Shown piece after piece: positions 20,725 to 27,669 of a stretch of DNA of 37,332 bases. The position numbers were made by a program, and so were the translations under genes. Within the stretch, counting starts at the first letter, position 1. Each line of letters begins with the position of its first letter. The DNA lies in contig CAZNGF010000019.1 in assembly GCA_964572855.1 (NCBI GenBank), positions 1 to 37,332 of the forward strand, read 5' to 3'. Source of the DNA: CAZNGF01 sp964572855 (GTDB taxonomy: Bacteria > Bipolaricaulota > Bipolaricaulia > RBG-16-55-9 > JAJCYT01). The notes below the pieces were generated by a model. The model did no database searches and had not been told where the DNA came from. It saw nothing but the letters and a program-made list of their open reading frames with translations.

Positions 20725-21714
20725 GTGCAGCTATCGCGCCGTACGTTTTTGAGGGGCCTGAGTGGCGCCGCCGTCGGGCTCTACGCGGCCCGTGCCTGGG
20801 GCGCGCAGCCCAGCGTCCGCGTGCCCGCGGGGACGTCGCTCCAGGCGGCCGTGGACCGGGCCGCCGCGGGTGCGGCGGTCGTGGTCGAGCCGGGCCGCTA
20901 CCGCGAGACCGTGATCGTGGACAAGCCGCTACATTTGCGCTCGGCCGGCGGCGCGCCGGTCACGGTCCTGCGTGCCGACCCGGATGTGTTCGAGTGGGAG
21001 GGCCTGGAGACGAGCGACATGATCGTGGGCGCCATCAACGTGGTCAAGACCGAGGACGTGCTGGTCGAGGGCTTCACGGTCACCGACGCGCTGGAAGGGA
21101 TCTGGCTCTCGGAGTGCCTGAACTGTTCCGTCCGCCGTTGCGTCTCCTACAACAACACGAGCTCGGGCTTCTACTTCTGGGCCAGCCAGGACTGCCTGTT
21201 GAGCGCGAGCCTGGGCGCGGGCAACGCCGTGGGCGTCTACGAGGGCCAGTCCGGCAACGTCACGATCCAGGGCAGCACGTTTCGACTCAACCGGGGCGGG
21301 CGCGCACCGCACCTGGGCGGGCCCTACGGGCTCGATTTCACCGGCGTCGGGATCCTGTCCGGCAACCGCTCGGCGGGCGGCGACATTCTCAACTGCCGCT
21401 GCGAGGCCAACACCGACACCGGGATTCAAATCAACATGGTCGACCGCAACAAAACGATCCGCGGCTGCCACGTGAGCCTGAACCGCGTCGGCATGGCGCT
21501 GGGCGTGCAGGTCGAGCGCGTCGAGCGCAACAACCTCGTTGGCAACGCCGAGTTCGGCCTGGAGGCGTTCCGCGAGATCGACGCGCGCGACAACTGGTGG
21601 GGCCACCCGGCGGGCCCGGCAGGCGCCGCCGGCGGCCAGGGCGATCGGGCCTCGGACGCGGTCTTGGTCGAGCCGTGGCTGCGCGAGCCGATTGAAGTGC
21701 CGACGACGCCCTAA
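20725..21714 (+). CDS. NosD-like right-handed beta-helix protein with Tat signal
   Basis: A 329-residue exported protein. The N-terminus SRRTFLRGLSGAAVG is a twin-arginine signal. The remainder is a parallel beta-helix with PbH1-type repeats: TSLQAAVDRAAAGAAVVVEPGRYRETV at the start, NCSVRRCVSYNNTSSGFYFWASQDC in the middle, and the C-terminal DNWWGHPAGPAG often closing NosD/CASH-domain helices. NosD helps deliver copper to nitrous oxide reductase, but no nos genes are near and many relatives are carbohydrate-active, so the substrate is unknown. GTG 20725 with GGAGGG; begins right after the proX terminator. Confidence 0.78.
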   Translation: MQLSRRTFLRGLSGAAVGLYAARAWGAQPSVRVPAGTSLQAAVDRAAAGAAVVVEPGRYRETVIVDKPLHLRSAGGAPVTVLRADPDVFEWEGLETSDMIVGAINVVKTEDVLVEGFTVTDALEGIWLSECLNCSVRRCVSYNNTSSGFYFWASQDCLLSASLGAGNAVGVYEGQSGNVTIQGSTFRLNRGGRAPHLGGPYGLDFTGVGILSGNRSAGGDILNCRCEANTDTGIQINMVDRNKTIRGCHVSLNRVGMALGVQVERVERNNLVGNAEFGLEAFREIDARDNWWGHPAGPAGAAGGQGDRASDAVLVEPWLREPIEVPTTP

Positions 21715-21733
21715 TGCACACTCTGGGACTTAC

Positions 21734-21804
21734 GTAGGGGCTCAATTCATTGAGCCTGACCGTGCATCCGAGAGAAGAACGGGCGCGATACATCGCGCCC
21801 CGAC
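21734..21804. repeat. GTAGGGG...CCCCGAC bounded repeat, second copy
   Basis: Same layout as 1725-1832: GTAGGGG start, first hairpin (21739-21756, stem GGCTCAAT, loop TC), spacer of 24 bases, second hairpin (21781-21800, stem GGGCGCGAT, loop AC), and CCCCGAC end (one change from CCCCTAC). It again fills a convergent gap, between the NosD-like gene and ispH. Confidence 0.68.
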
Positions 21805-21809
21805 GGGGC

Positions 21810-22793
21810 CTAGACCACCCGTTCCAGCGCCTTGCCCTGCGCTTTCGCCAGCTCGTGGATGCGGGCCGGCAGCGTGAAAACGGCCACGTCCTCGTCGACG
21901 ACCTTGAGCGTCTCGACGTCGGTGGCGCCGTGCAAGCGCAGGTAGTTGATCAGCTCCTGCACCAGGAACTCGGGCGCGGAGGCCCCCGAGGTGATCCCCA
22001 CCGCCGAGACGTCCCGCAGCCAAGCCGAATCGATCTCCTCCGCCGCGTCGATGCGGTGCGCCCGCGCGCCGGCCTTGCGCGCGACCTCGACCAGGCGGTT
22101 GGTGTTGGAGCTCTCCTCGGAGCCGATCACGAGCACGAGGTCGGTCTGCTTGGCCAGCTCCTTCACGGCGGCCTGCCGGTTGTCGGTGGCGTAGCAGATG
22201 GTGGAGTTGGCGTTGGGGGGCTCCTTCATGTGCGGGAAGCGCCGCTGTAAAACGGCCCGCACGTCCTGCGTGTCGTCCACGGAGAGCGTCGTCTGGGTGA
22301 CGCAGGCGATTTTCTCGGGATCTTCGACCTCCAGCAACTCGGCCTCTTCAACGGTTTCGATCAGGTGCCGCTTGTCGGGCGGGACGTGGCCCAGGATGCC
22401 GCGCGGCTCGGGGTGGTTGTGGTGGCCGATCACGATCACGCTGTGGCCCTGCTGGGCGAAGCGCTTGGCCCAGTTGTGGACGTTGCCCACCAGCCGGCAG
22501 GTGGCGTCGATCACGTCGATGCCTCGTTCCTGGGCGCGCTCGAAGTCCGCCGGCGGCGAGCCGTGCGCCGAGAACACCGCAAACGCCCCCGCGGGGATCT
22601 CGTCCACGCGTTCGACGAACACGACCCCGCGCGCGGAAAAATCGCGAATCACGGCGTTGTTGTGGACGATCGAGTGCTTGACATACAGCGGCGTGCCACA
22701 GAGATCGAGCGCGAAGTGCACCACGTTGACCGCCATCTCCACGCCGCGGCAAAACCCGCGCGGGTTGGCCAGCAGCACCTTGAACTCGCTCAT
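21810..22793 (-). CDS. ispH: 4-hydroxy-3-methylbut-2-enyl diphosphate reductase IspH (LytB)
   Basis: The 327-residue enzyme makes IPP and DMAPP in the last step of the MEP isoprenoid pathway. The three Fe-S ligands are present: Cys15 (PRGFCRGVEMAV), Cys99 (IDATCRLVGNVH, where most have CPLV) and Cys200 (NSTICYATDNRQ, where most have CDAT). Conserved HSIVHN, SAHGSPP, GHHNHPE, TQTTLSVDDT and SGASAPE segments support function. Length is typical. GAGGGG lies 7 bases before ATG 22793. No other MEP gene is in the window. Confidence 0.96.
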   Translation of the reverse strand: MSEFKVLLANPRGFCRGVEMAVNVVHFALDLCGTPLYVKHSIVHNNAVIRDFSARGVVFVERVDEIPAGAFAVFSAHGSPPADFERAQERGIDVIDATCRLVGNVHNWAKRFAQQGHSVIVIGHHNHPEPRGILGHVPPDKRHLIETVEEAELLEVEDPEKIACVTQTTLSVDDTQDVRAVLQRRFPHMKEPPNANSTICYATDNRQAAVKELAKQTDLVLVIGSEESSNTNRLVEVARKAGARAHRIDAAEEIDSAWLRDVSAVGITSGASAPEFLVQELINYLRLHGATDVETLKVVDEDVAVFTLPARIHELAKAQGKALERVV

Positions 22794-22822
22794 GCCAAAA
22801 CCCCTCAGACGTTGTTGGGTGC

Positions 22823-22828
22823 ATTATA
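22823..22828 (-). promoter_or_regulatory. -10 element of ispH
   Basis: The minus strand has TATAAT at 22828-22823, with +1 near 22816 and a 22-base leader holding the GAGGGG ribosome site. No clear -35. Confidence 0.5.
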
Positions 22829-22924
22829 GGGACTGGTTCGGCTTGGGCTAGCCCGAGGAAGACAACGTGAGCGGCGGCCAGTTTGACAAGAAGGAGTCTC
22901 GATAAAGGTTGGCTGTTTGTCTGG

Positions 22925-22944
22925 ATTCCCGCTTCCGCGGGAAT
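22925..22944. repeat. ATTCCC-N8-GGGAAT palindromic repeat (dRS3-like)
   Basis: ATTCCCGC-TTCC-GCGGGAAT, preceded by TGG and followed by GACGAA, matches the very widespread ATTCCC-N8-GGGAAT intergenic repeat. An outer 7-bp inverted pair (GAGTCTC near 22894, GAGACTC near 22955) frames it, so the mobile unit may be about 70 bp. A weak AACAG/CTGTT hairpin follows at 22991-23004, next to the oxidoreductase stop. Confidence 0.6.
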
Positions 22945-23007
22945 GACGAATCATGAGACTCTGTCCCCGATGTTGATAGAATGGTTTGTTAACAGCACAC
23001 TGTTGGG

Positions 23008-24036
23008 TTAGGGAAGCAGCACGAGCTTGCCGAGCTGCTCGCCGGCCGCCATGCGCCGCTGGGCCTCGGGCGCGTCCTTGAGCGCGAACGTTTGGTCGAT
23101 CACGGGCTTGACCCGCCCGGCGCGCACCCAGTCGAGCAGCGTCGCCAATTCGTCCCGTTCCCCGAGATACAGCCCGTGGATGCTGACGTGACGCAGGTAG
23201 GTCAGGTGCAGGCTCAAAGAAACGTCCATGCCGGTCAGCTTGCCGCAGAGCAGGAGCCGCCCGCCCTTCTTGAGCAATTCGAACCCCACGGGAAAGGTCT
23301 GGGCGCCCACGGCATCCAGCACGAGGTCGACGCCCGCGCCGTCCGTGTACTCGCGCACCGCGGCGGCCACGTCGTCCGTGTGGTGATTGAGCACGAGACC
23401 GGCGCCCAACCCCTCCAACGCCGCGCGCTTGGCGTCCCGGCCGACGGTCGTGACCACGCGCGCGCCGAGCTCTTTTGCGATCTGGACCGCAAACGTGCCC
23501 AAGCCGCCCGAGCCGCCCCAGAGCAGCGCGGTCTCGCCTTTTTTGAGCTGTCCTACGCTGTCGAGCGCGTGGAACGCCGTCAGCCCCGCCACGGGCAGCG
23601 CCGCCGCCTCCTTGAACGAGACGTCGTCGGGTAGCGGGAGCAGGCTCGCTTCCGGCACGTTGACGTAGTCGGCATACGAGCCCTTGCGGTGCATCCCGAA
23701 GTACTGCCAGTTGAGGCAGAGACCGCGCCGGTCCTTGCGGCAGGCCTCGCAGTCGCCGCAGGCCACCAGCGGCCAAGCCAGCACGCGATCGCCCTTCTTG
23801 AACTGTCGAACTTCGGGCCCGACCTCCTCGACCACGCCGGCGATGTCCGCCCCCGGCACGTGCGGGAAGTCGAACTGGAAGTTGGGATACCCCCCGCGCA
23901 CGAAGAAGTCGATGCGGTTGACGCTGGTGGCCTTGATGCGCACCAGGGCCTCGTCGGGCGCGGGCGTCGGGTCGGGCAGCTGTTCGTACTTCAACTGGTC
24001 GATGTCGCCGTGGCCGTGTAGCACGATCGCTTTCAT
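23008..24036 (-). CDS. Zinc-binding MDR-family oxidoreductase (quinone oxidoreductase/alcohol dehydrogenase-like)
   Basis: A 342-residue medium-chain dehydrogenase/reductase. N-terminal GroES-like half: MKAIVLHGHGD, HVPGADIAGVVEEVG, and a structural-zinc lobe CGDCEACRKDRRGLC with four cysteines. The catalytic-zinc Cys position in SVNRIDFFVRGGYP is not Cys, as in quinone oxidoreductase-like members. The NAD(P)-binding half carries GGSGGLGTFAVQIAKELGA, and VGRDAKR at the end of the next strand suggests NADPH preference (inference). GAGGT lies upstream of ATG 24036. Single-gene unit with repeats on both sides; substrate unknown. Confidence 0.88.
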   Translation of the reverse strand: MKAIVLHGHGDIDQLKYEQLPDPTPAPDEALVRIKATSVNRIDFFVRGGYPNFQFDFPHVPGADIAGVVEEVGPEVRQFKKGDRVLAWPLVACGDCEACRKDRRGLCLNWQYFGMHRKGSYADYVNVPEASLLPLPDDVSFKEAAALPVAGLTAFHALDSVGQLKKGETALLWGGSGGLGTFAVQIAKELGARVVTTVGRDAKRAALEGLGAGLVLNHHTDDVAAAVREYTDGAGVDLVLDAVGAQTFPVGFELLKKGGRLLLCGKLTGMDVSLSLHLTYLRHVSIHGLYLGERDELATLLDWVRAGRVKPVIDQTFALKDAPEAQRRMAAGEQLGKLVLLP

Positions 24037-24140
24037 GCTTGTTACCTCGCTCGGGTTTCATAGAATCGGTTCTCTGCGGTATTGGGACTAGCTTTCGGAG
24101 GAATACCCCTTGCTCAACACCGTATCAATGGTCCTATTGG

Positions 24141-24240
24141 CTCCCGCTCCCTTGACAGGAGAGGGCTGGGGTGAGGGTGAAGTCGTTTCTTGCTCGCACC
24201 AATCCCCCCCATCCCATCCTTCTCACGCCAGGGGAGAAGG
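24141..24240. repeat. Two degenerate palindromic intergenic repeats
   Basis: Around 24147-24180 lies the common CTCCCTTGACAGGAG...GGGTGAGGG type repeat. At 24218-24240 a 7-bp stem CCTTCTC/GAGAAGG follows directly after the substrate-binding-protein stop on the minus strand, where it may help end transcription. The rest of the 24037-24246 gap shows no gene. Confidence 0.5.
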
Positions 24241-24246
24241 GGATTG

Positions 24247-25497
24247 CTAGAACGACTCCGTCGCATAATCGACTTCAACGTCGTAGAACGAGTCCTCCAG
24301 CGGCAAGCGCTCGACGACCTTCAACCGTCCGCCGTCCACGCGCTCGACGACGTGGGCGTGGAACGCTTGGTGGTCGCTGGCGCGGATGACCTTGCGCCCT
24401 TGCGGGAAGTCCGCGCTCGGGTCGATCTCGGTCCCCTCCAGCGCTTGCAGCAGCGCGGGGTGGTCGGCTGCGCCCCGCCAGCCCGTCGCTTCGGCCGCGC
24501 GCCGGATCAGGTGCAGCGCCTCCCAGGCGCCGAACAAATCGGCGATGGGCACGACCTCGTCGGGCCGTTCGGTCGAAAACCCTTCGGGCGAGATCCCGAT
24601 CGCCGCGCGGTAGGCCGCGTCGAACGCCTTCAACTCGGCAGGGATTTGGTCCGCCCGGCGCGGGTAGCTGCTCACGAAGTGCGCGCCTGCAAGGCCGGGC
24701 TGCGCGGTGTCGAGCACGTCGACCCCCTCGATGAGGCCCAACACGTTCAATGACTGGGTGATGCCCAGCTCGTCGGCCTGCGCGAAGAAGCGCACGGTGT
24801 CCACGGCCGTGAACGCCTGATACAGCACGTCGGTGCGCTCGAGCTGGATCCGGCTCAAAAACGGGAAGAAGTCCTGCGGGAACGGCGGCACCTCGATCAC
24901 CTCGACGACCTCGCCGCCCAGCTCGGCGACTTTCGCAGACCAGTCAGCCGCCTGCGCCTGGGCGAACTCCAGGCCCGAGGCCAGAATCGTCCAGTGCGCC
25001 CCCAGGGTCTCCAGCGCCCACGCCCCCGCGGCCTGCACGGCGGCCAGCGCGGTGTGGTAGCTCTTGTAGACGTAGCGGTTGCCGAACTGCGCCGTGATGG
25101 GCGTGGCCACGCCCATCGGGAAGTAGGGCGTCTTCAGCTCGCGGGCCAACCCGGCGCTTGCGATGTTGGCCGCCGAGTTCACCGAGCCGATCACGAAATC
25201 CGCGCCCTCCTGCAGGGCGAGCTCGTTGAAGGCGCGCCGGGCCACGTCGGCGTCGGAGGCGCCGTCGCGCGTGACCAGCCGCAGCGGCCGGCCGTTGAGC
25301 CCGCCCTCGCCGTTGAGCTTGGCGATCGCGGCTTCCAGCGCCCGGTTGTGCCAGCGGCCGAAGGCGGAAAACGCGCCGGTGAGCGGCGCCTGGTGGCCGA
25401 TGACGACCGAATCTTGTCCGTAACCGAAGCGAGGCAGCCCCAGCGAGAGCGTGGCGGCGCCCGCCAGCTTGAGAAGCGTGCGTCGGGTGAGATTCAT
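24247..25497 (-). CDS. Branched-chain amino acid-type ABC transporter substrate-binding protein
   Basis: A 416-residue exported periplasmic-binding protein of the Leu/Ile/Val (PF13458) class. The N-terminus NLTRRTLLKLAGAATLSLG has a twin-arginine motif. The mature start VVIGHQAPLTGAFSAFG and segments NGRPLRLVTRDGASD, FVIGSVNSAANIASAGLA and KTPYFPMGVATPIT are typical. Ligands in this class range from amino acids to amides and aromatic acids, so none is claimed. ATG 25497 overlaps the TetR stop by 4 bases (ATGA). The same frame stays open far upstream across the TetR gene, but that part is shadow. No permease or ATPase gene accompanies it. Confidence 0.87.
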   Translation of the reverse strand: MNLTRRTLLKLAGAATLSLGLPRFGYGQDSVVIGHQAPLTGAFSAFGRWHNRALEAAIAKLNGEGGLNGRPLRLVTRDGASDADVARRAFNELALQEGADFVIGSVNSAANIASAGLARELKTPYFPMGVATPITAQFGNRYVYKSYHTALAAVQAAGAWALETLGAHWTILASGLEFAQAQAADWSAKVAELGGEVVEVIEVPPFPQDFFPFLSRIQLERTDVLYQAFTAVDTVRFFAQADELGITQSLNVLGLIEGVDVLDTAQPGLAGAHFVSSYPRRADQIPAELKAFDAAYRAAIGISPEGFSTERPDEVVPIADLFGAWEALHLIRRAAEATGWRGAADHPALLQALEGTEIDPSADFPQGRKVIRASDHQAFHAHVVERVDGGRLKVVERLPLEDSFYDVEVDYATESF

Positions 25498-26090
25498 TCG
25501 TCCTCCGTGGGCTCCACGCCGATCCCGCGTAAAAACAGCGGGACGAGCGCGGGCAGGGTTTCTTCCAGCGGGTCCGGCTCGCCGGTGAACAGCCAGCGCG
25601 TCACCAGCTCGTTGAGCGCGCCAAGCCAGGCATACGCTGTGATCTGGGCGTTGAGCGGCGGGATCGCGCCTTCGGCGACCGCCTCCTCCAAATAGCGCTG
25701 GATCAGCGAGGCGAAGCGGTCGTAGACGTGCAAACGCTTCTCCTCGAAGCGCGCGCCCAGGCCGTAGCCCTGGTAGAGCAACAGCTTGGCCAGCCGGCGC
25801 CGCTTCGAGAGCGTCCGCAGCACGGCCGAGAGCGCGGCTTCGATCTTGCCCACCGCGCCGCGCTCCCCGGCGAGCGACGCATCCACCTCGCGCTCCAGGT
25901 GCGCGGCCAACCGGTCGATGAGCGAGAAGAAGAGCGCCTCCTTGCTGGGGAAGTGGAAGTAGAGCGCCCCCTTGGAGGCGCGCGCGTCGTGGGCGATGGC
26001 GTCCATGGCCGCGTCGTGGTAGCCCCTGTCGGCGAACACGCCCTCGGCGGCGTCCAGGATCTTCTCCCGCGTGGCGGCCTTGTCGCGCAT
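25494..26090 (-). CDS. TetR/AcrR family transcription repressor
   Basis: A 198-residue repressor with the TetR HTH near the N-terminus: ATREKILDAAEGVFADRGYHDAAMDAIAHDARASKGALYFHFPSKEALFF, with the YxHFxxKE signature. The C-terminal ligand domain is unspecific. ATG 26090 is chosen over 26102 because GGAGGTGA is directly upstream. Its product probably binds the palindrome at 26103-26120, which overlaps its own transcription start. Being coupled to the binding-protein gene, it likely controls that gene in response to a ligand related to the transported one (inference). Confidence 0.92.
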   Translation of the reverse strand: MRDKAATREKILDAAEGVFADRGYHDAAMDAIAHDARASKGALYFHFPSKEALFFSLIDRLAAHLEREVDASLAGERGAVGKIEAALSAVLRTLSKRRRLAKLLLYQGYGLGARFEEKRLHVYDRFASLIQRYLEEAVAEGAIPPLNAQITAYAWLGALNELVTRWLFTGEPDPLEETLPALVPLFLRGIGVEPTEDE

Positions 26091-26102
26091 GGTCACCTCC
26101 AA

Positions 26103-26126
26103 ACCGACTGGTCAGTCGGTAGTGTA
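26103..26126 (-). promoter_or_regulatory. TetR operator overlapping its own promoter
   Basis: ACCGACT-GGTC-AGTCGGT (26103-26120) has 7-bp perfect arms, the typical form of TetR/AcrR operators. The minus-strand -10 box TACACT is at 26126-26121, so +1 (about 26114) lies inside the operator. A bound repressor would block initiation. Confidence 0.75.
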
Positions 26127-26179
26127 GCGGCAAACGAGAAAAAGCGCAAGAACCACGGGAACGCACGCAGATGACGGTT

Positions 26180-26361
26180 CTAGCGCGACTTGTAGATCTG
26201 ACTTCGATGGCCGAGCAGATGAATGCGTATCAACCCAGCTTCGTGATCGAGCGAGCGTGTCCAGCCAACCACTTGATCTTGCTCATGATCCGCCGAGAAA
26301 CGGCTTGATCGAGTTTACCCAGATCCTGTTCCGCTTGTGGGTCGAACTTAACCCAGTACAA
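26180..26361 (-). pseudogene. RelE/ParE-type toxin, broken by internal deletion and frameshift
   Basis: Just after the antitoxin stop, TTG 26361 opens a frame whose first 32 residues fit a RelE-type N-terminus (YWVKFDPQAEQDLGKLD and following helix to KWLAG). It stops at TGA soon after. In another frame the bases before TAG 26180 encode LDHEAGLIRIHLLGHRSQIYK, the typical end of such toxins. About 30 residues of the middle, including the usual KLRVGDYRVIY strand, are missing at the frame switch. I read this as a dead toxin. It could still make a short fragment, but not a folded RNase. Confidence 0.65.
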
Positions 26362-26364
26362 GGC

Positions 26365-26580
26365 TTACCAATCCATGCCGAACTTCTTGGCAACCGCTTC
26401 AGCGGAGATTCCCCTTTCGCCTTCTTTTTGTCGATCCAGGCTCGCGCGAAGTCTTGCCTTCACCTCATCGCGCAAATCCAATCCTTCATCGGGATCGCCG
26501 AGCAACTCGAGCATGGTTTGCTCAACGGTCTGCTGAATCAGCGCCTTGAGCTCTTCTGCGCTCATATCTTTGATCTGCAA
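26365..26580 (-). CDS. Probable antitoxin of a decayed type II toxin-antitoxin pair
   Basis: A 71-residue charged, mostly helical protein: MSAEELKALIQQTVEQTMLEL, then GDPDEGLDLRDEVKARLRASLDRQKEGERGISAEAVAKKFGMDW. The end EVKARLRASL...G.SAEEVAK.FG is typical of RelB-like antitoxins paired with RelE toxins. TTG 26580 has GAGGT six bases upstream; ATG 26565 lacks a ribosome site. A -10 TATACT at 26612-26607 on the minus strand gives +1 near 26600. The toxin behind it is disrupted. The stretch is AT-richer than the flanks, which suggests recent acquisition. Confidence 0.65.
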   Translation of the reverse strand: MQIKDMSAEELKALIQQTVEQTMLELLGDPDEGLDLRDEVKARLRASLDRQKEGERGISAEAVAKKFGMDW

Positions 26581-26860
26581 ATGAGCACCTCTCCTCTCAG
26601 CCCAAGAGTATAACACGCCTATTCTCTTCTTACTGGCCATTGCATAAGTTGTAGAACTCAGTTGTCGCCATTCCGACGCTAGCTTACAGTGCCACTCAGA
26701 CGAACTCTTGCGGCAATCAGCAAACAAACTCCGCCAACCACCCTGTCCGCTCCGCAGGACGCACGGGTCTTTGGCTCAAGGGGAACGCTGCCTTCGCGGC
26801 GGCGGCGCTTCGTCCTACAGTGAGTTCGACGCGATTTCACCACAACCATTGCGAGGGGTT

Positions 26861-27568
26861 ATGCGAAAAAGCTTACTTCTGCTGGTATTGGCCGTTGGCT
26901 GTTTTGCGTTGTCGGGGCTGGGGCAGGGTACCGAGGAGGTCAAGCTGCTGGACCTGATCAACGCGTTCCGTGCCCAGTCGCCGGTCTGCTGGACGGGCGA
27001 GGGCTGGAGCGAGTGGGGGACGCGCTGGGAGCGGGAGCTGGTCCTGTCGCCGGGGTTGACCAACGCGGCCGCGGCGCACAACCGGCACATGATCCAGTCG
27101 GGCTGTTTCGACCACATTTGCCCGGGCGAGGACGGTTTGGTCGAGCGGGCGCTGGCGGGCGGCTACCCGCGCGAGTTCCGCTTCGTGGCCGAGAACATCG
27201 CGCGCGACTTCCAACGGGCCGACGGCGTGTTCGGCCTCTGGAAAAGCTCGCCGCCCCACCACCACACCATGCTGTTCTGCTTTGCCAGGGCCGTCGGGAT
27301 CGACCGCGCGTTCGCCGAGGACGCTTTGTTCGGCTGGTACTGGACCGCCGACTTCGGCGACGTGGCCGACGCGCGGCCGAGCGCGTCGGGGGACGAAAGC
27401 CCGCTGGAGGCGTTCGACCTCAACGGCAACGACGCCATCGACGATGCCGAAGCGCTCACCGCCATCGAGTACTGGGTCACGGGCGCGCGCTTCCGGGGCG
27501 AGCTCGAGGTCGACGACGCGGCCATCCAGACGCTCATCGAACTCTGGGTCTCCGGCGAAGCGCCCTGA
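26861..27568 (+). CDS. Secreted CAP (SCP/PR-1) domain protein with dockerin-like C-terminus
   Basis: A 235-residue protein with a signal peptide (residues 1-19, LLLLVLAVGCFALSGLG). The CAP domain covers about residues 25-165: LDLINAFRAQSP, AAAAHNRHMIQSGCFDH, VAENIA, WKSSPPHHHTML, YWTADFG, including the His/Glu residues of the usual cavity. Residues ~185-235 hold FDLNGNDAIDDAEALTAIEY and a second half-repeat ELEVDDAAIQTLIELWVSG, like paired dockerin/EF-hand loops; the first loop looks calcium-competent, the second does not. Bacterial CAP proteins have unclear roles. ATG 26861 follows GAGGGG closely. The 281 bases before it hold the antitoxin promoter and no further gene that I see. Confidence 0.82.
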   Translation: MRKSLLLLVLAVGCFALSGLGQGTEEVKLLDLINAFRAQSPVCWTGEGWSEWGTRWERELVLSPGLTNAAAAHNRHMIQSGCFDHICPGEDGLVERALAGGYPREFRFVAENIARDFQRADGVFGLWKSSPPHHHTMLFCFARAVGIDRAFAEDALFGWYWTADFGDVADARPSASGDESPLEAFDLNGNDAIDDAEALTAIEYWVTGARFRGELEVDDAAIQTLIELWVSGEAP

Positions 27569-27597
27569 GCCCGCCGGGCTGGGAAGGCTCACGGCCA

Positions 27598-27626
27598 CTG
27601 AAACGCGGCGGCGCACGCCCTATAAT
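27598..27626 (+). promoter_or_regulatory. Promoter of the TPR-GGDEF gene
   Basis: CTGAAA (27598-27603), 17-base spacer, TATAAT (27621-27626), with +1 near 27633. The 37-base leader carries GAGGAG before ATG 27670. Confidence 0.7.
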
Positions 27627-27669
27627 GGCTGACCTCAACGGATTTGTGTTATAAGAGGAGACAAGAGGC

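Noticed and set aside
26671..26690. CTTACA half of the Crp/Fnr-type palindrome
   Set aside because: The left arm (CCGACG) does not match TGTAAG, so only a half-site is present; no -10 box lies at the fixed distance.
27567..27585. AGCCC-GCC-GGGCT hairpin after the CAP-domain gene
   Set aside because: Short stem, no T-run; too weak to call a terminator.
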